From positions 434,001 through 498,000 of the forward strand of contig CALYLX010000116.1 in the NCBI GenBank assembly GCA_944990035.1: 64,000 nt of DNA. Reading direction: 5' to 3'. Within the stretch, counting starts at the first letter, position 1. The number at the start of each line of letters is the position of its first letter. The stretch comes from Clitopilus passeckerianus (lineage: Eukaryota > Basidiomycota > Agaricomycetes > Agaricales > Entolomataceae). Positions 59,261 through 64,000 of this stretch are shown one piece after another. A program made the translations under genes and the position numbers. The notes under the pieces are model-generated. The model worked only from the letters and a program-made list of their open reading frames with translations. It made no database searches and had not been told where the DNA came from.

Positions 59261-59725
59261 TGACAGTTATGACGATACATAATCTCTGCCTGGTGCTGGG
59301 TTCTGAACTTCTATCTTTCCTGTCGTATTTGATTTTCCCTGGTTTAGTTAACATTCTGTATTTTTATTCTCAATGTATCTTCCATTGACTTTGTTACCCT
59401 GCTCCATCTGTTTCATCACGATGGGCTTTAACTTCTGGCACAGCAATCCGTCCATCTGCCCACGACATCAAACACCACAACGGACCAAGCGGCTACTGAG
59501 TGTTTCATCAAACCAGGGCGCTCACCCAGTCGGTATAAAATGCTGACCCGATGTTGGCATGCAGCTAGGCATCTTCGTTGAACGTCGATCCCCCCGCGCT
59601 CCCTTCCCCTCTTCTGTGTGCCGGTCACAACACAGCGTAGTTGCGAGCTGGTTCTCCTCGCACCGACAATTCGACATACTCATTGAACAAGAACTGGTTT
59701 CTTGCTAATTTCTCAGTAACACACA
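59261..59725. other. Spacer between GH16 copies 2 and 3
   Basis: About 465 bases with the copy 3 promoter (TATAAAA at 59534-59540). No gene seen. Confidence 0.5.
59534..59540 (+). promoter_or_regulatory. TATA box of GH16 copy 3
   Basis: TATAAAA 186 bases before the ATG at 59726; a longer leader than for the other copies. Confidence 0.4.
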
Positions 59726-60997
59726 ATGGTTCGAATCGCTACGCTTTCTGTCCTTCCTCTGGCTATTGCTGCCGTTCTTGGGGCGCCCATCCCTCATAAA
59801 CGCAGTCAACGCTCTGTTATCGCGCGCGCCGATGATCCACCGACAGGGGATGACCCACAGGCACCTGTAGGCATACCCAAGCCTGACGGAGGGCCGGATG
59901 ATAAACCGCCTGCCAATGGAACTACACCAGACAACGGTGGCGGGTCATCTCCCTGGAAGCAGAAGGTCAACTACACTGGCAACGATTTCCTTGAGTAAGT
60001 GCTATTTCACCGCCGTACCAGATAGATTGTCAACCTTCGTATTCCTCTAGGCAATGGGACTTCTTCTCTGCCGGTGACCCAACCCACGGTATGGTCAATT
60101 ATCAAAGCAAGGAGGATGCGGTCAAGCAGGGTCTTGCCAAGGTGGAAGATGGTATCGCCATTCTCGCTGTCGACGATCAGACTCAGCTGAAGTCTGGCGA
60201 AAACCGTAATTCCGTCCGGATTAGTTCCAAGGAAAAGTTCAATGGCGGTCTCTTCATCGCAGACTTCGCTGCCATGCCACATGGGTGCAGTGTTTGGCCT
60301 GCTTGGTGGTCGGTTGGTCCTGACTGGCCCAAGGGAGGTAAGTAATCCCAATTTTGTGCAGAAGCTTTGCGGAGTCCTGAACATCGTTCTACAGGTGAGA
60401 TTGACATCCTCGAGGGTGTGCACGATCAGACAACCAATCAGTACACTCTTCATACTTCGGAAGGATGCTCGCTAGACAAGGGTGCTTCTGCCACTAGCAA
60501 AGTCCTCGGCACAACGTGTGCCAGTGGTGCTAAGGACAACACTGGCTGCGCGTACCGCGACTCCGACGATCGCACCTATGGCAAAGGATTCAATGCTGCC
60601 GATGGAGGTGTATATGCCCATGTCTGGAACGACGATGGGATCAAGATTTGGCATTTCGCCAGAGCTGATATTCCAGGAGACATCACCAGCGGTAGCCCGA
60701 ATCCTTCGTCCTGGCCCAAGCCTGCTGCAGACTTTAAGTCGACGACATGCACCATGAAGGATCATTTCTACGACCACGTCTTGACTATTGATACCACTCT
60801 CTGCGGAGACTGGGCTGGTGCAACATATGGTAGCTCAGGATGCCCGGGAACCTGTGCAGACCGAGTAGCTGACCCCAACAACTTCAAGGGTAAGCAACCG
60901 TTATTTTGTAATATAGTGACAACTCCTCACAATTACTTCCTTTTCAGATGCCAAGTGGAGAATCAATTCTATTGCCGTATATACAGAGAATAATTGA
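59726..60997 (+). CDS. GH16 endo-beta-1,3(4)-glucanase-like, copy 3
   Basis: Third GH16 gene, 366 residues from exons 59726-59994, 60051-60337, 60395-60889 and 60948-60997. It lacks the intron that splits NS/VRIS in copies 1 and 2, so that coding stretch is one exon. Signal peptide MVRIATLSVLPLAIAAVLGAP, then a Pro/Asp/Gly-rich pro-segment (DDPPTGDDPQAPVGIPKPDG), unlike the basic one of copies 1 and 2. The core has the catalytic GEIDILEG, FNGGLFIADFAAMPHGCSVW, TNQYTLHTSEGC and IKIWHFARADIPGDI. The C-terminus (RINSIAVYTENN) has drifted from the IAVYQ end of the others. Enzymatically it looks intact. Confidence 0.93.
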
Positions 60998-61137
60998 AAG
61001 TAGTTACTGTCGAAACAATAAGAATTTCTTGGGAGCCGTGTCGTGATTGTGCGAGTTTCTTGAGAGCGTTTACCTATTTCGGTAATAGCCGAGTGTTCAC
61101 TTTGATTGATCCACTTCCGTCGGCTTTCGCTATCATC

Positions 61138-62753
61138 ATGGATTCCGACCAACGGCCGATTTCCGACAACAATTCGAGTTTCTGGCCTCGAAGAGCATCT
61201 CGAGTATGCACTTTTTGCTTTGATGTCTGCTAAAACTCACTGCAAGCTTTACAAATAGGCGTGTGCTAGCTGCAGGTTCATATTCTGCTCTACTCATCAG
61301 TTGTCTTGCTAACCGTAGTAAAAGGCGCGATAAAATACGCTGTGATGGTGCAAGGTACGTCGCGTTTGTCGTTGTATGCAAAGTTCCTAGATTGCTCATA
61401 TCGCACCCAATTTTCAAGGCCATGCAGTGGTTGTACGAAGAAAGGCTACTCCGCAGATCAGTGCATAGATGGTTGTGATCCTTGCAGACGTGCTCGCGCC
61501 CGGTGCGAGAATGGCAAGCCATGCCAACGCTGTAGGGATATGCAGCTTGAATGTACAGAAGAACAACCTCCACCAAGCAATCGACAAGAGTCACAAGGCC
61601 CCTCTGCAAAAGCTGGACGGCCCAATGCGTCTGAACGTGCCAAGTTGGCGTGCACAAACTGTCGTAGAGATAACAAGAAGGTTCATTCACTTTTTGGTTC
61701 GAATCAGTCAATGTACTTAAAGCATTTGCTAGTGCGACGACCAGAGGCCATGTTCGCGTTGTATTGCCCGCAATGAAGAGTGCGTCCATGTTGGGAGGGG
61801 CCCAAAGCTCGTAAAGCTGCGCTGCGAAGGCTGTCGCCAGGAAGGCAAACGATGCGAGGATACACGGCCATGTACAAACTGCGTAGAAAGCAACAAGGAA
61901 TGCGTAACTCAACCTCGTAAGGGCCGAGGACATGGTACTCGTGTGAAAGCGGTGAGTACATACTATAACGTCGTTCTTCCCCTGCTTCTCGATGCTCATG
62001 TCGTCATCAGGCTTGTGTGACTTGCAGGTGTGTTTCCAGCTTCTTCATGCGCGTGTAGTCCTCTAATACCAAAGCAGACGGGACAAAGTACGGTGTGACG
62101 GTGTGAGGTACGTCTATATCCATTATAACCTTTCTTTTCAAAAACTTAAAATACGACCCCAGACCTTGCGCAGTATGCATTCGCAAAGGTCTGGAATGCG
62201 TTGACCGTGCGTGCAAAACCTGCGCTCGAGAGGGCAATCCATCAGAATGTACGCACCGGAAAGCCATGAATGCGGATAACTCGGGTAGGCCAATAATAGC
62301 TTTCAACGAGCTCTAACTCCCTCTTTGCTCATACATTATCGTATAGATGACGCTGGAAGGCAATCAGACTCAGCTCAAGAAGGTCCTAGTGCATCCACCT
62401 ATCCTCCTATACAACAGCCTGGACCTTCTGGGCCTGTGCAGCTCCCTCCACTATCTCAAGTTCAAGGAATTCCCCCCCCTCATATGATGTATCCCCCCAT
62501 GCATCATCATCAAGGGGGTAACATGCCGCCCATCCCGGCCAGCCAAAATGGTGCCCCCCTATATTATCCTTCTCCAGTCATGGGACCTGGCCAACCACCT
62601 CCACCTGGCATGATGCCGACCTACATATCGACAGAGCAGCGCACACCGTATTACCCTACAATGCACCCGAGTGTTCGAAATGGTGCCCCTGGCGTCGGCC
62701 CACCTCTCTCAATGCAACATGCCCAACCACCTTCAACTCAACCTTCACAATAA
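61138..62753 (+). CDS. Tandem Zn2Cys6 (zinc-cluster) protein, five modules
   Basis: Predicted zinc-binding, probably nuclear protein. Nine exons: 61138-61203, 61259-61275, 61325-61354, 61419-61680, 61733-61951, 62011-62027, 62078-62107, 62163-62284 and 62347-62753 (389 residues). Five consecutive zinc clusters of the fungal Zn2Cys6 type occupy residues 24-226. They begin at Cys24, Cys57, Cys116, Cys156 and Cys200; modules 2-5 have spacing CX2CX6CX5CX2CX6C and module 1 ends CX9C. A half cluster (Cys226, 231, 234, 243) follows. Examples: CTNCRRDNKKCDDQRPC and CEGCRQEGKRCEDTRPC. The acceptors at 61324 and 62077 were chosen because they restore exact CX6C spacing; slightly upstream acceptors give a longer, non-canonical loop. 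The C-terminal 130 residues are Pro/Met/Gln rich. No fungal transcription-factor middle domain is seen. The usual single cluster plus dimerisation coil is absent. Confidence 0.8.
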
Positions 62754-63143
62754 TGGTGTAAATTGATAAACATACTAGTCAGAGACATTGTAGCAACACC
62801 TGTTCCCTTTCTGTATTTCTTCGTGATGTAGCGCTGTACTAGTATAGCTCTCATGTAGCTAGTCCCCTTCGAATTTACAATTGGTGTTGGTAAATGGAAA
62901 CGTCGTTGACTTCAGCAAGGATGATGAACCGGATAGTCGTACCGATCGGAGATTGAAAGGCTCAACTGTATTCACCACGACTTCGACGTGAGCTCGCCGT
63001 CACTGGCAATGCACAATCCTTAAACTGCGTCGACAGTGCTTCAATTCAATTTTTTTACTCCAAACACAACGATCTTAGCCTTTTTTTACGATAATCTTCC
63101 GAGTTCTTATAATCTCAGCTACCCACATTCTTTTATTTACTCG
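62754..63143. other. Intergenic, promoter of the last gene
   Basis: About 390 AT-rich bases, with poly-T stretches near 63050-63080. No gene seen. Confidence 0.5.
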
Positions 63144-64000
63144 ATGGATATTGAATCATCCCCAGAACGGTAAGTCACAATAACAAAACCCCTTCGCAAA
63201 ATTGAAAGCTGATCGCCTCCTAGACCATTGGTCAAGAAAACCTATTTGGATAGGTCAAAGCAAGCAAAGGTGCATATCAGTCAAGCACTATAGTTATGCT
63301 CGCCTGACCATGACATTAGCGAAAGAAGCCCGAAGATGCGGAGGAAAGCGAGTGCGTCGAACTCGCTCTCGTCGTGGAAGCAATACTGAACATCATTTTC
63401 TGCAGAGAATACTCGGATAATGAGTTTGTTAAGCCTTCCAAGAAGGCCCGTACCCCTTCTCCTATAGAGGTACCTTTCAGCGGTCCGATCACAAAGAGCA
63501 CTTTGAAGAAAGTAAATGCTCAAAAACTCTATCCAACGATTTTTGACTGACGTGGGCCGCCTCAGGTTGCTTCTGGTGCGAAGCTTGTGAGGGGGATATC
63601 GAGGGGGGATCTCGAGTAGGTCTTGACGAGGCTGGATGCGAATAAATTGCTAATGACACCTCCCAGTCTTCCTGGCCCTGAGCCTCGTCGTACACCTTAT
63701 TCCAAAAATGCTGCCTCAACTCCCTCGAGCTCGAAGAAGAAAAGTCACGCAAGATCTTCTTCTCTGAGCTCTGCTGGCGGACCTCAGCAGGCGACACCCT
63801 CAAAATCCATCCCAACACCCGTCAGCGCAAGAAAACCCCCTTCGGTAGCTAGTTCACGAAGCATCAAGCCACCCTCCACCAACAGACGTGCCGGGACCCC
63901 AGAAACAGAAATGGACGATGGCACATCGATCGCAGAGTCTGCTGTCAGCGTGAGGGGGAAACGCCGGACGGAAGCCGAAAGAATTCAGTATTTCCGTGAC
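63144..64000 (+). CDS. Unknown basic, disordered nuclear-like protein, 5' part
   Basis: Five phase-consistent exons (63144-63169, 63224-63269, 63320-63511, 63566-63615 and 63667 to the window edge) give 216 residues with no stop at the end, so the gene continues. It starts MDIESSPERPLVKKTYLDRS. The bulk is rich in Ser, Pro, Lys and Arg (TPSSSKKKSHARSSSLSS), with SP and TP sites as in proteins phosphorylated by proline-directed kinases. The last visible segment, GKRRTEAERIQYFRD, looks like the start of a folded domain. In basidiomycetes similar RRTEAERI motifs can precede a Cys-rich DNA-binding region, but that is memory, not evidence. Exon 3 contains a hydrophobic stretch (LALVVEAILNIIFC) that might be a missed mini-intron. 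Confidence 0.62.

Overview
The window looks like nuclear DNA of a mushroom-forming basidiomycete (Agaricomycetes). Genes carry many GT-AG introns of about 45-70 nt and very small exons (7, 10, 11, 17 and 30 nt). FunK1-type fungal kinases with dispersed relics, a CBM1-bearing GH62 enzyme, a GH16 array and an areA/Reg1-like PP1 subunit all fit a plant-litter or wood-decaying agaric. No rRNA, convincing tRNA, CRISPR or intact transposon was seen. Exon joins were made by hand from splice signals and reading-frame phase, without transcripts or homology searches.

Layout. 1-7.7 kb is an unstable segment: the 3' part of a FunK1 kinase, three decayed partial copies of it, an intact secreted GH62 arabinofuranosidase, and a minus-strand spliced gene interrupted by one in-frame TAG. 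7.7-12.7 kb holds an unknown disordered protein, a VPS9/CUE Rab5 exchange factor and a small unknown protein. 13.0-19.5 kb is a tandem pair of MFS anion:cation-symporter-type permeases. 20.2-24.9 kb has a probable single-pass membrane protein and a Baeyer-Villiger flavin monooxygenase. 25.6-30.3 kb is a 1486-residue Reg1-like PP1 regulator. 30.3-34.9 kb is sparse, with one coding-like but unresolved locus. 34.9-40.5 kb is a tandem array of three SAM-dependent methyltransferases, followed by a wax-synthase/MBOAT-like acyltransferase.

43.3-54.2 kb is mainly housekeeping: pantothenate synthetase, dolichyl-diphosphatase (CAX4-like) divergent from a BCS1-type AAA protein, a C2H2 zinc-finger protein and phosphoglucomutase. 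56.0-61.0 kb is a tandem array of three secreted GH16 beta-glucanase-like enzymes. Next comes a protein with five consecutive Zn2Cys6 clusters plus a half cluster, and the start of a nuclear-looking protein that runs off the window.

How the genes may act together. GH62 and the GH16 trio are secreted carbohydrate-active enzymes. The Reg1-like protein is, by family, the glucose-repression arm of PP1, and the MFS pair would import small organic anions. The monooxygenase, three methyltransferases, acyltransferase and transporters are typical tailoring functions of secondary metabolism, but no backbone synthase is present and housekeeping genes lie between them, so a cluster is only a hypothesis. 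The most unusual single item is the tandem zinc-cluster protein, whose first and last modules share the same 17-nt/30-nt exon pattern.
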